This document shows positions 8,257-16,996 of a DNA stretch of 64,000 nt, piece by piece. The notes below the pieces were generated by a model. The model was not told the origin of the DNA. It worked only from the letters and a program-made list of their open reading frames with translations, and did not search any database. Made by a program: the position numbers and the translations under genes. Origin of the DNA: CBDCYS01 sp965224215 (GTDB lineage: Bacteria > Acidobacteriota > Terriglobia > Bryobacterales > UBA6623); contig CBDCYS010000067.1 in assembly GCA_965224215.1 (NCBI GenBank), forward strand, positions 62,001 through 126,000. The letters are read 5' to 3'. The first letter of the stretch is position 1. Each line of letters begins with the position of its first letter.

Positions 8257-9248
8257 TATGCCGGCAGATGGAAGATTACCCTCAGAACCTGACAGAGTTC
8301 GAGGCCCGTTTTAGCAGTGAGGAGGCCTGCCGGGAGTATCTGTTCCGGCTGCGCTGGCCGGACGGTTTCCGCTGTCCGGGTTGCGGTTGTGGAAAGTCGT
8401 GGCCTTTGCGAAAAGTGCTGCTGCAGTGCGCTGCGTGTGGGCGCCAAACCTCGGTGACCGCCGGGACCATCTTTCAGGACACGCGCAGCCCTTTGCCGTT
8501 GTGGTTTCGTGCGATGTGGTGGGTCACCACCCAAAAAACCGGAGCCAACGCTTTGGGACTTCAAAGAGTGTTGGGGCTCAACAGGTACGAAACGGCTTGG
8601 ACCTGGCTGCACAAAATGCGGCGCGCGATGGTGCGGCCGGGACGGGATTTGCTGGCCGGGACGGTGGAAGTCGATGAAAGCTACTGGGGCGGGCTCGAAG
8701 AGGGCCTGCGGGGCCGAAACCTGAAAAACAAAGCATTGATCGCAGTAGCCGCTCAAGAGGATGGGCGGGGTATCGGCCGGATTCGCATGAAGAGAATCGA
8801 GGATGCCTCGGGCGAGAGCCTGTTGCCTTTCGTGGAGGAGTGCATCGAGCCGGGCAGCGTGGTGCATACCGACGGCTGGCCCGGTTACTCCGGGTTGAAA
8901 AAGGAAGGCTACGTCCATCAGGTCACAGTTGTCAGCAGGCAGGAGCAGTCCAAGTCGGAATTGATGCCCCGCGTCCACCGCGTGATGTCACTGCTCAAGC
9001 GCTGGCTGCTGGGCACCCATCAGGGCGCCGTGAGCCACAAACATCTGGACTACTACCTGGACGAGTTCACCTTCCGTTTCAACCGCCGCAACTCCAAAAG
9101 CCGCGGCAAACTCTTCTATCGGCTCGTCCAGCAGGCGGTAGCCGTGGATCCGGCGACTTACAAGATGATTGTTCACCCGGTTACAGAACCCAAGAAAATC
9201 CCCAAACCACAAGATATTGGGGCTACCTGAGTCAACCGGATACCCATC
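8218..9248 (+). mobile_element. IS1595-family insertion sequence, copy A
   Basis: 1031 bp with terminal inverted repeats (GGTGGGTATCCGGTTGACTC at the left; GATGGGTATCCGG at the right, reverse complement). Flanked by a perfect 8-bp duplication TGGCGGAA (8210-8217 and 9249-9256), the size expected for IS1595. One intact transposase. Splits a Phd antitoxin from its PIN toxin. Confidence 0.95.
8268..9230 (+). CDS. IS1595-family (ISXO2-like) transposase, copy A
   Basis: 320 residues, apparently intact. N-terminal zinc ribbon with Cys at about 36, 39, 54 and 57 (CPGC...CAAC), then the DDE-type nuclease fold: Asp in VEVDESYWGG (about 136), Asp in HTDGWPGY (about 205) and the C-terminal block DEFTFRFNRR. 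The ATG lies 50 bases inside the IS. Nearly identical to three other copies in this window, which points to recent transposition. Confidence 0.95.
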   Translation: MEDYPQNLTEFEARFSSEEACREYLFRLRWPDGFRCPGCGCGKSWPLRKVLLQCAACGRQTSVTAGTIFQDTRSPLPLWFRAMWWVTTQKTGANALGLQRVLGLNRYETAWTWLHKMRRAMVRPGRDLLAGTVEVDESYWGGLEEGLRGRNLKNKALIAVAAQEDGRGIGRIRMKRIEDASGESLLPFVEECIEPGSVVHTDGWPGYSGLKKEGYVHQVTVVSRQEQSKSELMPRVHRVMSLLKRWLLGTHQGAVSHKHLDYYLDEFTFRFNRRNSKSRGKLFYRLVQQAVAVDPATYKMIVHPVTEPKKIPKPQDIGAT

Positions 9249-9267
9249 TGGCGGAATTTATTGGCGC

Positions 9268-9657
9268 ATGACGATTCTGCTCGACACGAGCGTGTTTCTT
9301 ATGGTCGATTGGCGGGGTTGAGTCAAGGATCTCGTCTGAAGCAAAGCGCGTGCTTGAAGACGACGAAAAGAGCTCGTTCTCAGTGCGGTCAGCCTTTGGG
9401 AGATCGCGCTCAAGACCAGGGCCGGGAAACTGCGCCTGCCCGAGAGAGCGGAGTTTTTTCGCGACCACATGAATAGGCTGGGCGTGGAGAAGGTGCTTCC
9501 TGTCTATGCGAGCCATGTTTTCGCGATGTTCAGTCTGCCTGACCATCACCGAGATCCTTTCGACAGGCTGCTAGTTGCGCAGTGTCGCTACGAAGGTTTT
9601 TCAATCGTCAGTCCGGACTCGATGTTACGAAAATATCCGATCGAAGTCATTTGGTGA
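9268..9657 (+). pseudogene. PIN-domain toxin (VapC-like), frameshifted
   Basis: Starts MTILLDTSVFL, the PIN signature with the first acidic residue, then needs two frame changes (near 9300 and near 9366) to read WSIGGVESRISSEAKRVLE and then ELVLSAVSLWEIALK...RDPFDRLLVAQC, the conserved second half with the DPFDR motif, ending at 9657. A functional VapC would be an RNase; this copy cannot make a full-length protein. It directly abuts the next gene. Loss of toxin activity would remove the cost of the IS hit in the antitoxin. Confidence 0.82.
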
Positions 9658-11208
9658 ATGCAATCCGTGATCGACGTCGCCCAGACATTCCGCCAAACCG
9701 AGATCTTTCTCACTGGAGCCAACGGCTTCGTTGGAAAGATCATCCTAGGTCTGCTGCTGGACCGCTACCCTGACTTCAAACACCTGCACATTCTAATCCG
9801 GCCCCGGCCGAATCTCAGCGCGCAGGGGCGTTTCGAGAAGGAGGTACTCGCCTCACCGGCACTCGAGCAGGTGGTTGCCCGGTATCCAGGGCAAGTTCTG
9901 AGCTCTAAGCTCACCGTCTGGAGCGGCGACGCCAGCCGCTCCAATGCTGGGCTCAGCGAGTCCGAGGCCGAGTCTCTCACTGGACGAGTCGGCCTTATCC
10001 TCAATTGCGCCGGGCTCGTCGAATTCTTTCCGCCGCTCGACGATTCACTACGTGCCAACGTGGACAGTGTCGAGCAGCTCGCCGCTCTCGCAAAACGTCT
10101 TGGCGCAAAATTGCTGCATGTCTCGACCTGCTACGTGGCAGGCGCGACCGATGGCCTAGTAGAAGAAACGGAACCGATCATAGGCTTCTATCCGCAACGC
10201 AAGGGATCCTCCGATCAAGCCTTCGACCACAAGGCAGAGTTAACAAACTGTCGAGAAAGGCTTCAGCAGATCCGGAAAGCCTCGCAGAACGCCGGCAACG
10301 CGGGTCCAAAGGGTGTCGCGGATCGACTCACTGAGTTGGGAAAGCAACGCGCCCAGCGCTGGGGATGGGTCAACACCTATACCTACACCAAGAGTCTCGG
10401 AGAGCAGGTGCTTGCGTCGCAGCAGGGGCTCGACTACGCTATTGTTCGCCCGGCGATTGTTGAGAGCGCGCTAGAGTTCCCCTTCCCTGGATGGGTAGAG
10501 GGGGGCCGCACCGCCGCACCCCTCGTACTGATGGCGATGGGCGGGTTGAAAGACTGGCCGGTCCGCCGGGAGATACCGCTTGAAGTCGTGCCGGTCGATC
10601 TTGTCGCTGGAGCGATCCTAGTCGCGGGAGCGCTGCTATTGAACGGTGAACAGCGGCGGGTCTATCAGCTTGCTACGGCTGACACGAATCCGCTCGGTCT
10701 GGGATGGCTGGTCGAACTGCTCGATGACGAGGCCCGTCGTGCCTCAAAGAACGGCAACCAGCGCTCTCCTTGGTGGCTCGATCCCCTCGGCCGGGTGCGT
10801 TTTCATTCAGAGGAGGGCGCGCGGCGACGCCGCTCGAAGCTCCAGCGGCGCGTCGCGCGGGCGCTTGCCATCGCGGAAAAACTAGAGGGACTCGTGGATC
10901 GAACCGGGCTCCCAGGAAAACAGAAGTTGCGGGCTGCCAGAACTTCCCTGAGAACTCTCGGGCTGCAACTCGGCTTCCGCCAACAAACGCTGGACCAATA
11001 CCTGCCCTTCATCCTGCATCACCGCTATGTTTTCGAATCCCAAAACATCCGCGAAGCCATGAATCAGATATCCGGCGAAGACCGCGCCCGCCTCCCCTGG
11101 AATCCCGACCGAATCGACTGGAACACCTATTGGCGCCAAAATCAAATCCAAGGAATCAAACGCTGGGTCGAACCCGAAGCCGTGCGCCAGTGGTCGTTCA
11201 AGATTTAG
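9658..11208 (+). CDS. fatty acyl-CoA reductase-like / male-sterility-type NAD(P)-binding protein
   Basis: 516 residues. N-terminal extended-SDR Rossmann fold with LTGANGFVGK (about residues 19-28), HVSTCYVAG in the catalytic region and the Y-x3-K pair in YTYTKSLGEQ, followed by VRPAIVES; this is the NAD_binding_4 arrangement of alcohol-forming acyl-CoA reductases. The C-terminal part has basic helices and the segment PFILHHRYVFESQNIREAM, similar to the linker seen before acyltransferase domains in bacterial FAR-like proteins, but no acyltransferase follows. It may make fatty alcohols for wax or ether lipids; substrate is inference. Confidence 0.78.
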   Translation: MQSVIDVAQTFRQTEIFLTGANGFVGKIILGLLLDRYPDFKHLHILIRPRPNLSAQGRFEKEVLASPALEQVVARYPGQVLSSKLTVWSGDASRSNAGLSESEAESLTGRVGLILNCAGLVEFFPPLDDSLRANVDSVEQLAALAKRLGAKLLHVSTCYVAGATDGLVEETEPIIGFYPQRKGSSDQAFDHKAELTNCRERLQQIRKASQNAGNAGPKGVADRLTELGKQRAQRWGWVNTYTYTKSLGEQVLASQQGLDYAIVRPAIVESALEFPFPGWVEGGRTAAPLVLMAMGGLKDWPVRREIPLEVVPVDLVAGAILVAGALLLNGEQRRVYQLATADTNPLGLGWLVELLDDEARRASKNGNQRSPWWLDPLGRVRFHSEEGARRRRSKLQRRVARALAIAEKLEGLVDRTGLPGKQKLRAARTSLRTLGLQLGFRQQTLDQYLPFILHHRYVFESQNIREAMNQISGEDRARLPWNPDRIDWNTYWRQNQIQGIKRWVEPEAVRQWSFKI

Positions 11209-11325
11209 CTAAAGGCCGGAGACGGACCCGCCGTTCGCGACGAGCGGGCAACCAAAACGCGGAATCCATGCAAACTCTGCTGTTACCGCTCCTGATATGT
11301 TTGGTAAGGGAATCGGTTTGTCTCT

Positions 11326-12075
11326 ATGGCTCATGCGAGTGACGCAGCACCCCTGAACAGACTGGATGGAAAAGTTATTCTCGTAACGGGGGCGGCCGGC
11401 CGCATCGGCCGATCGATTGCCTTGCGCTTGGCCGAGCAAGGCGCGCGGGTAGCCATCCATTACCGCCGCTCCAAGGCGGATGCCGAACAAACTGCCGCTG
11501 AATGTGGCGGCCGGGCATTCCAGGCCGACCTGGCCCGTGTTTCCGAGATCCAACAGCTCTTTGGCGATGTGCATTCCGTCTATGGCCAGCTGGACGGCCT
11601 GGTGAACAACGCGGCGGTTCATCGGGAAATGAAGATTCTCGACGTTACCGAAGATGACTGGGACTTAATTCACAGCATCAATCTGAAGTCCGTGTTCTTT
11701 TGCAGCCAGACCGCCACCAAGTTGATGCTGGATAGCGGCGGCGGCAAGATTGTCAACATCAGCTCCCTAGGTGGCCTACGCCCATGGACCCGCCACGCGC
11801 CGTATTGCGCCTCGAAGGCCGGCGTGATCATGCTCACGAAGGTGCTGGCCAAAGCGCTTGCCCCTGCGATATCCGTCAATAGCGTAGCTCCGGGCGTAAT
11901 CAACTTTGACGACGAACCGCCTCCGCTGATCCAGCATCTGGTTTCCGTAACGCCGATGCGTCGTCCCGGCACTGGCGAAGAGATCGCGGAAGCCGTCGTC
12001 GGATTCCTGACTGCTTCGTCATTTCTCACTGGCCAAGTCCTAGCTGTAGATGGCGCTTTGTCGCTCCGGGCTTAG
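11326..12075 (+). CDS. short-chain dehydrogenase/reductase
   Basis: 249 residues, classical SDR: VTGAAGRIGRSIA cofactor motif (about residues 19-31), an Arg-rich beta2 end (HYRRSK) favouring NADPH, NNAAVHRE, catalytic Ser in INISSLGG-like context and YCASKAG for Tyr/Lys. The HYRRSK plus PMRRPGTGEEIAEAV pattern resembles pteridine reductase/FolM-type and 3-oxoacyl-ACP reductase-type SDRs; which one is unclear. Ends with TAG. No obvious operon partner. Confidence 0.88.
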   Translation: MAHASDAAPLNRLDGKVILVTGAAGRIGRSIALRLAEQGARVAIHYRRSKADAEQTAAECGGRAFQADLARVSEIQQLFGDVHSVYGQLDGLVNNAAVHREMKILDVTEDDWDLIHSINLKSVFFCSQTATKLMLDSGGGKIVNISSLGGLRPWTRHAPYCASKAGVIMLTKVLAKALAPAISVNSVAPGVINFDDEPPPLIQHLVSVTPMRRPGTGEEIAEAVVGFLTASSFLTGQVLAVDGALSLRA

Positions 12076-12080
12076 GCAAG

Positions 12081-12110
12081 GTGAGATCCGCATGGCAACG
12101 GTGATCTCAC
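12081..12110 (+). terminator. hairpin after the SDR gene
   Basis: Inverted repeat GTGAGATC (12081-12088) / GATCTCAC (12103-12110) with a 14-base loop, right after the SDR stop. No U-tract, so the terminator role is tentative. Confidence 0.35.
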
Positions 12111-12208
12111 ACTGATCGGCAGTTAATGGCCGGTTTCGAACGCGGATCACGGAAGTCTAACATTGAGCTGTTATTCTCAAAGTTCGACGGGTTTCACGTC
12201 ACATATTG

Positions 12209-13003
12209 ATGCCTATTCAGCACCCCACTCCATCCAAGTACCTTGCGTGTGCCTGGCTGGCGTTTCTGCTCGCTCTCTGTCTCCCCCTACCAGCACAAGG
12301 CCCTGAGCTTCAGCCGACCGGGCACATCAACGACTTTGCCGGGGTCCTGAGCGGCCAGGCGAAATCGCAACTCGAGATGGTTGCCGCCGAGGTCAAACAA
12401 AAGGCCGGTGCCGAGATCGCCGTCGCGATCGTGAAATCTCTCGACGGCGACACTGTCGAAAACTTCGCGAACATACTGGCGGAACGTTGGGGAGTCGGCG
12501 ACAAAGAGGATCGCGGGGCTTTGATCTTGTTGGCGATCGAAGACCGCAAGATGCGTATCGAAGTGGGCTACGGACTTGAACCTATCATTCCCGATGGGCG
12601 GGCTGGTGAAATCCGCGAAAACATGCGGCCCCATCTTCAGGCAGGCGCCTACGACATGGCGATCGCAACGGGAGTCGTTGAGCTCGGCAGGATCATCGCC
12701 CAGGACGCGGGCGTGACGCTCGCATCGCTGGGCGGCGCCCAACCGGCTCAAGCTGGGCGCGGGCGTCGCAGGCGATCGAGAGGCTTCGGCATATGGTCGT
12801 TGTTGTTCTTCCTGCCGTTTCTCTTCATGCGCCGGAGACGCAACGGCGGCTGGCACGGCGGAGCAATGACAACCGCCTGGATGCTCGGAAGTCTCGGCGG
12901 GGGCCGCAGATTCGGCGGTGGCGGATTTGGAGGCGGCAGTGGCGGGTTCGGCGGATTCGGCGGTGGCGGATTTGGAGGCGGTGGCGCGTCAGGGTCTTGG
13001 TAG
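12209..13003 (+). CDS. TPM-domain (YgcG-like) membrane protein
   Basis: 264 residues from ATG 12209. Signal peptide (WLAFLLALCLPLPAQG), then the TPM/repair_PSII-type domain HINDFAGVLSGQ...AEIAVAIVKSLDG...RWGVGDKEDRGALILLAIEDRKMRIEVGYGLE, a short membrane segment near residue 195 (WSLLFFLPFLFM), and a Gly/Phe-rich tail ending GASGSW. These proteins are commonly encoded next to LemA, as here (lemA starts 830 bases downstream), and are thought to act at the cell envelope; the biochemical role is not established. Confidence 0.88.
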   Translation: MPIQHPTPSKYLACAWLAFLLALCLPLPAQGPELQPTGHINDFAGVLSGQAKSQLEMVAAEVKQKAGAEIAVAIVKSLDGDTVENFANILAERWGVGDKEDRGALILLAIEDRKMRIEVGYGLEPIIPDGRAGEIRENMRPHLQAGAYDMAIATGVVELGRIIAQDAGVTLASLGGAQPAQAGRGRRRRSRGFGIWSLLFFLPFLFMRRRRNGGWHGGAMTTAWMLGSLGGGRRFGGGGFGGGSGGFGGFGGGGFGGGGASGSW

Positions 13004-13040
13004 GTCGCAAGGCCTTAGACGGCGTGCCCGCGGGAAAGCG

Positions 13041-13748
13041 ATGAAAGAGCAACTACTCGAAGGACTTGTCGAGCGTCTCAAGGAAGCCCTCGGTGAGGAT
13101 CCGGTTAGCGTCGTTCTCTACGGATCCGCGGTCACGGGAGATTACCAGGAGAAGGTGTCCGATCTGAATGTCCTCTGCGTGCTGACCAGAATCGACGTGC
13201 CGGAGCTTGAGAAAGCCTACAAACCAACCGATTGGTGGCTGAAGAAAAAGCAGCCGACTCCCATCTTTCTTTCCACCGAAGAGATCGAAAACGCCCATGA
13301 CGCATTTGCGATCGAGTTCCTCGACATTCGATCGGCCTACAAGATGCTCCACGGAGAGGATGTTGTGGCCGGAATCGAGGTTGAGCCGTCACACCATCGC
13401 CATCAAGTCGAGCACGAGCTGCGGTCCCGCCTGCTGCGTTTGCGCGAGCGCTATTTGGCTTTGCAGAAGGACCGCCGCCAACTCACGCGCCTGATGGTCG
13501 ATTCGGTGTCCACGTTTGCGACCCTGTTTCGTCACGCCCTGATCTTGAGCGGAGGCAGTCCGCCGATACGAAAGCGCGAGATCTTCCGAGCCGCGGCGGA
13601 GCGTTTCGAGCTGTCCGCGAAGCCGTTCGACGCCCTACTGGATTTCCGGGAAGGCACGCAAAGGATCGATGATCGGGAGGTACAGTCAATCTTTGAGGAC
13701 TATTTGAAACAGATCACCAAGGCCGCTGAGCATGTCGACAAGTTATAA
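13041..13748 (+). CDS. nucleotidyltransferase-fold protein
   Basis: 235 residues from ATG 13041. N-terminal motif VVLYGSAVTGDYQEKVSDLNVL is the GS...D-x-D/N signature of the pol-beta nucleotidyltransferase superfamily, here with Asn in place of the second Asp, so catalysis may be impaired or the metal site altered. The rest is helical with no recognised domain. Lies between the TPM gene and lemA on the same strand, a setting also consistent with an envelope-related cluster. Specific function unknown. Confidence 0.75.
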   Translation: MKEQLLEGLVERLKEALGEDPVSVVLYGSAVTGDYQEKVSDLNVLCVLTRIDVPELEKAYKPTDWWLKKKQPTPIFLSTEEIENAHDAFAIEFLDIRSAYKMLHGEDVVAGIEVEPSHHRHQVEHELRSRLLRLRERYLALQKDRRQLTRLMVDSVSTFATLFRHALILSGGSPPIRKREIFRAAAERFELSAKPFDALLDFREGTQRIDDREVQSIFEDYLKQITKAAEHVDKL

Positions 13749-14060
13749 TTTGCTTGCATCGGCGGGGCGGCATGGCGCGTTTGTCCTCCCAACCGGCTTC
13801 CCGCTCTGTATCCATCGTAGAGAAGGAGAAAACCGTTGAAAAAGGCACTTATCATCGTCGGCGTCCTTGTTGCGCTCCTGTTGGTTGTCGCTGTCTCGGT
13901 CGGCGGTGCGTTCGTGGCTCACCGCAATACCATGGTTCAGCAAAAAGAGGGCATCCAAGGAGCCTGGGCGCAGGTTGACACTGTGATTCAAAGACGCTTG
14001 GACCTGATTCCGAATCTGGTCGAGACCGTGAAGGGGATCGCGGCTCAGGAAAAAGAAGTT

Positions 14061-15090
14061 GATGGGTATCCGGTTGACTCAGGTAGCCCCAAGATGTAGT
14101 ATGCCGGCAGATGGAAGATTACCCTCAGAACCTGCCAGAATTCGAGTCCCGTTTTAGCAGTGAGGAGGCCTGCCGGGAGTATCTGTTCCGGCTGCGCTGG
14201 CCGGACGGTTTCCGCTGTCCGGGTTGCGGTTGTGGAAAGTCGTGGCCTTTGCGAAAAGTGCTGCTGCAGTGCGCTGCGTGTGGGCGCCAAACCTCGGTGA
14301 CCGCCGGGACCATCTTTCAGGACACGCGCAGCCCTTTGCCGTTGTGGTTTCGTGCGATGTGGTGGGTCACCACCCAAAAAACCGGAGCCAGCGCTTTGGG
14401 ACTTCAAAGAGTGTTGGGGCTCAACAGGTACGAAACGGCTTGGACCTGGCTGCACAAAATGCGGCGCGCGATGGTGCGGCCGGAACGGGATTTGCTCGCC
14501 GGGAGAGTGGAAGTCGATGAAAGCTACTGGGGCGGGCTCGAAGAGGGCCTGCGGGGCCGAAACCTGAAAAACAAAGCATTGATCGCAGTGGCCGCTCAAG
14601 AGGATGGGCGGGGTATCGGCCGGATTCGCATGAAGAGAATCGAGGATGCCTCGGGCGAGAGCCTGTTGCCTTTCGTGGAGGAGTGCATCGAGCCGGGCAG
14701 CGTGGTGCATACCGACGGCTGGCCCGGTTACTCCGGGTTGAAAAAGGAAGGCTACGTCCATCAGGTCACAGTTGTCAGCAGGCAGGAGCAGTCCGCGTCG
14801 GAATTGATGCCCCGCGTCCACCGCATGATGTCACTGCTCAAGCGCTGGCTGCTGGGCACCCATCAGGGCGCCGTAAGCCACAAACATCTGGCCTACACCT
14901 GGACGAGTTCACCTTCCGTTTCAACCGCCGCAAATCCAAAAGCCGCGGCAAACTCTTCTATCGGCTCGTCCAGCAGGCGGTAGCCGTGGATCCGGCGACT
15001 TACAAGATGATTGTTCACCCGGTTACAGAACCCAAGAAAATCCCCAAACCACAAGATATTGGGGCTACCTGAGTCAACCGTATACCCATC
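14061..15090 (+). mobile_element. IS1595-family insertion sequence, copy B (defective)
   Basis: 1030 bp, same element as copy A, inside lemA. Perfect 8-bp target duplication AAGAAGTT (14053-14060 and 15091-15098). The right terminal repeat has a G-to-T change (GTATACCC instead of GGATACCC), and the transposase is frameshifted, so it can move only in trans if at all. Confidence 0.95.
14111..15072 (+). pseudogene. IS1595-family transposase, copy B, frameshifted
   Basis: Matches copy A to about residue 263, then one base is missing in the HLDYYLDEF region (near 14888-14895), so the reading frame ends at 14983 with an unrelated tail; the true C-terminus (DEFTFRFNRR onward) continues in another frame to 15072. 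The third catalytic block is therefore lost. Also carries a few substitutions (for example VRPERDLLAGRVEVDES) relative to the other copies. Confidence 0.92.
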
Positions 15091-15485
15091 AAGAAGTTTT
15101 CTCCAACATTGCCAATGCCCGCGCTGCGATGTCGGGAGCGAGAAGCCCCGGGGAACGAATCGCCGCCAACGAGCAGCTCGGGGGCGCACTTTCCAGGCTG
15201 CTGGTGGTGGTGGAAAACTACCCAGACTTAAAGTCGGCCCAAAACTTCATGCGGCTTCAGGACGAGCTGGCCGGCACCGAGAACCGAATTGCGGTTGAAC
15301 GGCGCAAGTACAACCAGATCGTGCAGCAGTACAACACCTATATCCAGCTTTTCCCGAACAACCTGGTGGCTTCTTTCAGCGGTTTCGAGCGGGAAGAGGC
15401 CTACTTCCGGACCACCGAGGAAGCCCGCCAGGCGCCTCCGGCGGTCAGTTTCAGCCCGGAATAAGCTCGGCTCGGGAAGCCGGGA

Positions 15486-16034
15486 TTACTTCCGCAGAGA
15501 CTCCAACATTTTCTCAAAGTCTGCCTGCGCCGCATGGGCGGTTTTTTCGGGCGCGGTCAATTTAAAAAAGACCGGCCCGTCCGCCCCCTGGGCGATTGCG
15601 GCCAGCATGCGGTAGCCCGGCTTTGGGATTGCCCGCGGAGACATCGGGGCTGGTTTGAAAAGATAAGTCCCGCTGACGTCCACCGTTGTGACCTTGATGC
15701 CCGAGATCGTCTTGTCCTCGATCTGAGCGGTCTTGTCCACAGGACCCCCGTCCGGCGTTTGAAACTGGCCCAGCCAGCGTTTGATGTTCGCTCCAACGCT
15801 GCCGCCCTGCCCCCCGCCGAAAAAATAGACGGCGCACTCGCCCGGTTCTTTGTCGCCACCGCTTGGAGGAACCACGTAGGTGGCGGCCCGCATCGGTCGC
15901 GCGCCCTGTGATTCCCATGTTCCCGGTGCGGTCCAGCTCAGTCCGCTGGCGGACTCTGAGTAGGCCGGCCCGACCGCAAATGCCATGAGAAGGATAGAAG
16001 ATAAGAAGAGCCTTGCGGCAAAATTCATTGTCAT
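15486..16034 (-). CDS. hypothetical periplasmic protein
   Basis: 182 residues. N-terminal signal peptide (FAARLFLSSILLMAFAVGPAYSE) followed by a soluble domain with GLSWTAPGTWESQ, YFFGGGQGGSVGANIKRWLGQF and GPVFFKLTAPEKT. The pattern resembles small exported proteins of unknown function common in Planctomycetes/Acidobacteria; I cannot name a family. Convergent with the lemA remnant, 21 bases apart. Confidence 0.7.
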   Translation of the reverse strand: MTMNFAARLFLSSILLMAFAVGPAYSESASGLSWTAPGTWESQGARPMRAATYVVPPSGGDKEPGECAVYFFGGGQGGSVGANIKRWLGQFQTPDGGPVDKTAQIEDKTISGIKVTTVDVSGTYLFKPAPMSPRAIPKPGYRMLAAIAQGADGPVFFKLTAPEKTAHAAQADFEKMLESLRK

Positions 16035-16208
16035 TCGCGTACCTCAACTATAACGTACGAGCTAAGTATAAAACACTCCCAACGACTCGCCCCGGCCTCG
16101 AAGTTTTGGTTTGGCGCATGCGACCGGTAGCACGCGACGGACGCGTTGATTGGCATGCAAGTACGGGGTGAAACGGAGGGCCGGATGAATCTCAGGCATC
16201 CCAAGCGC

Positions 16209-16652
16209 TTACGTCAGCACTTGAGTGCTCCGATCGACGCCAGCGGACAGCATGTCTGCCTGGAGAGGGGGAGGTGTAGAGGGTTTTTTTCGCGCCTGCT
16301 CATCCCAGCGAATCAGCGCTTCGAGGCCAGTCGCGGTGTCCAAATCGGCGGATGTTTCTTTTCCCGCGACGCGTGGCTCGGAAGCGGATGGCTTACGGAT
16401 AGCGGGCAGTTGGGTCCGACGCCGTGAGTTGGAGCTTCTTCTAGATGGCGCCGAGCCCCTCAGCGTCGCGAGAACCAGAGCGGCAATGCCCACCAGGAAC
16501 AGCACGACTCCAGCCGGGGTTTCGCCGATGCCCAGAACCGTTCCCAGTAGCGGTTTGCCGCCTCCCGAGCCGTGTAGCCCCAGAACCGTGCCCGAAATGA
16601 TTAAGATCATTCCCAGAACTTGTCCACCCAGCGCTGAAAGACTGTAAGTCAT
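16209..16652 (-). CDS. hypothetical small membrane protein
   Basis: 147 residues from ATG 16652 (a TTG at 16667 would add five). Two membrane segments: GGQVLGMILIISGTVLGLHG and TPAGVVLFLVGIAALVLATL, then a basic, Ser/Arg-rich cytoplasmic tail. No recognisable domain. Confidence rests on an uninterrupted frame with coherent membrane topology. Confidence 0.5.
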   Translation of the reverse strand: MTYSLSALGGQVLGMILIISGTVLGLHGSGGGKPLLGTVLGIGETPAGVVLFLVGIAALVLATLRGSAPSRRSSNSRRRTQLPAIRKPSASEPRVAGKETSADLDTATGLEALIRWDEQARKKPSTPPPLQADMLSAGVDRSTQVLT

Positions 16653-16996
16653 TGTTTCAAAACTCAATTGGTTGTCAAAACGCGAGAACGCCTCGCCAAC
16701 CTAAATGTCACTCTATCAGCACTCGAACTTTTCATGCTGTAGAGTCAGGCACTGAAAGCGCCCGAAAATGATTCCTAGTAAGCTTGACCGAGGGGGGATC
16801 TCTCCTGACTCGGCTGAACGCGCTTTCTCCACCGCGTTGCGACGCTAGACCTCGTGCTCAGCGTTCGGCTTCGCGCCTGAGGTCGTGGTAGGAGTAACAC
16901 CTAGATGAAACACCCGATGGTGGTTGGGTACTGCAGTACCATTGGCAATTCGATTTCGGCAGCCCATGATACAGGAAGGCTTTTCGCATCTCCTGT
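16653..16996. other. intergenic region
   Basis: About 340 bases between divergent genes (hypothetical membrane protein and J-domain protein), so it should contain promoters for both. I see no coding frame or clear hairpin. Confidence 0.45.

Larger units (their letters stand above)
13836..15464 (+). pseudogene. lemA: LemA family protein, interrupted by IS
   Basis: The 5' part (TTG start at 13836 with an AGGAG Shine-Dalgarno) encodes an N-terminal membrane helix and GAWAQVDTVIQRRLDLIPNL, the LemA signature. After removal of the IS and one copy of the 8-bp duplication the frame continues exactly: ...AQEKEV|FSNIANARAAM...ENYPDLKSAQNF...YNTYIQLFPNNLVASFSGF to 15464, giving 196 residues, normal for LemA. 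So the host gene was intact until insertion. Partner TPM gene lies upstream. Confidence 0.93.

Noticed and set aside
8172..8978. Minus-strand frame of 268 residues over the IS1595 copy (and equivalents over copies B, C, D)
   Set aside because: Antisense of the transposase gene; conserved only because the IS copies are identical.
12890..13000. GC-rich GGCGGATTCGGCGGTGGC repeat as a separate repeat element or CRISPR
   Set aside because: It encodes the Gly/Phe-rich tail normal for TPM-domain proteins; unit lengths are irregular and there are no spacers.
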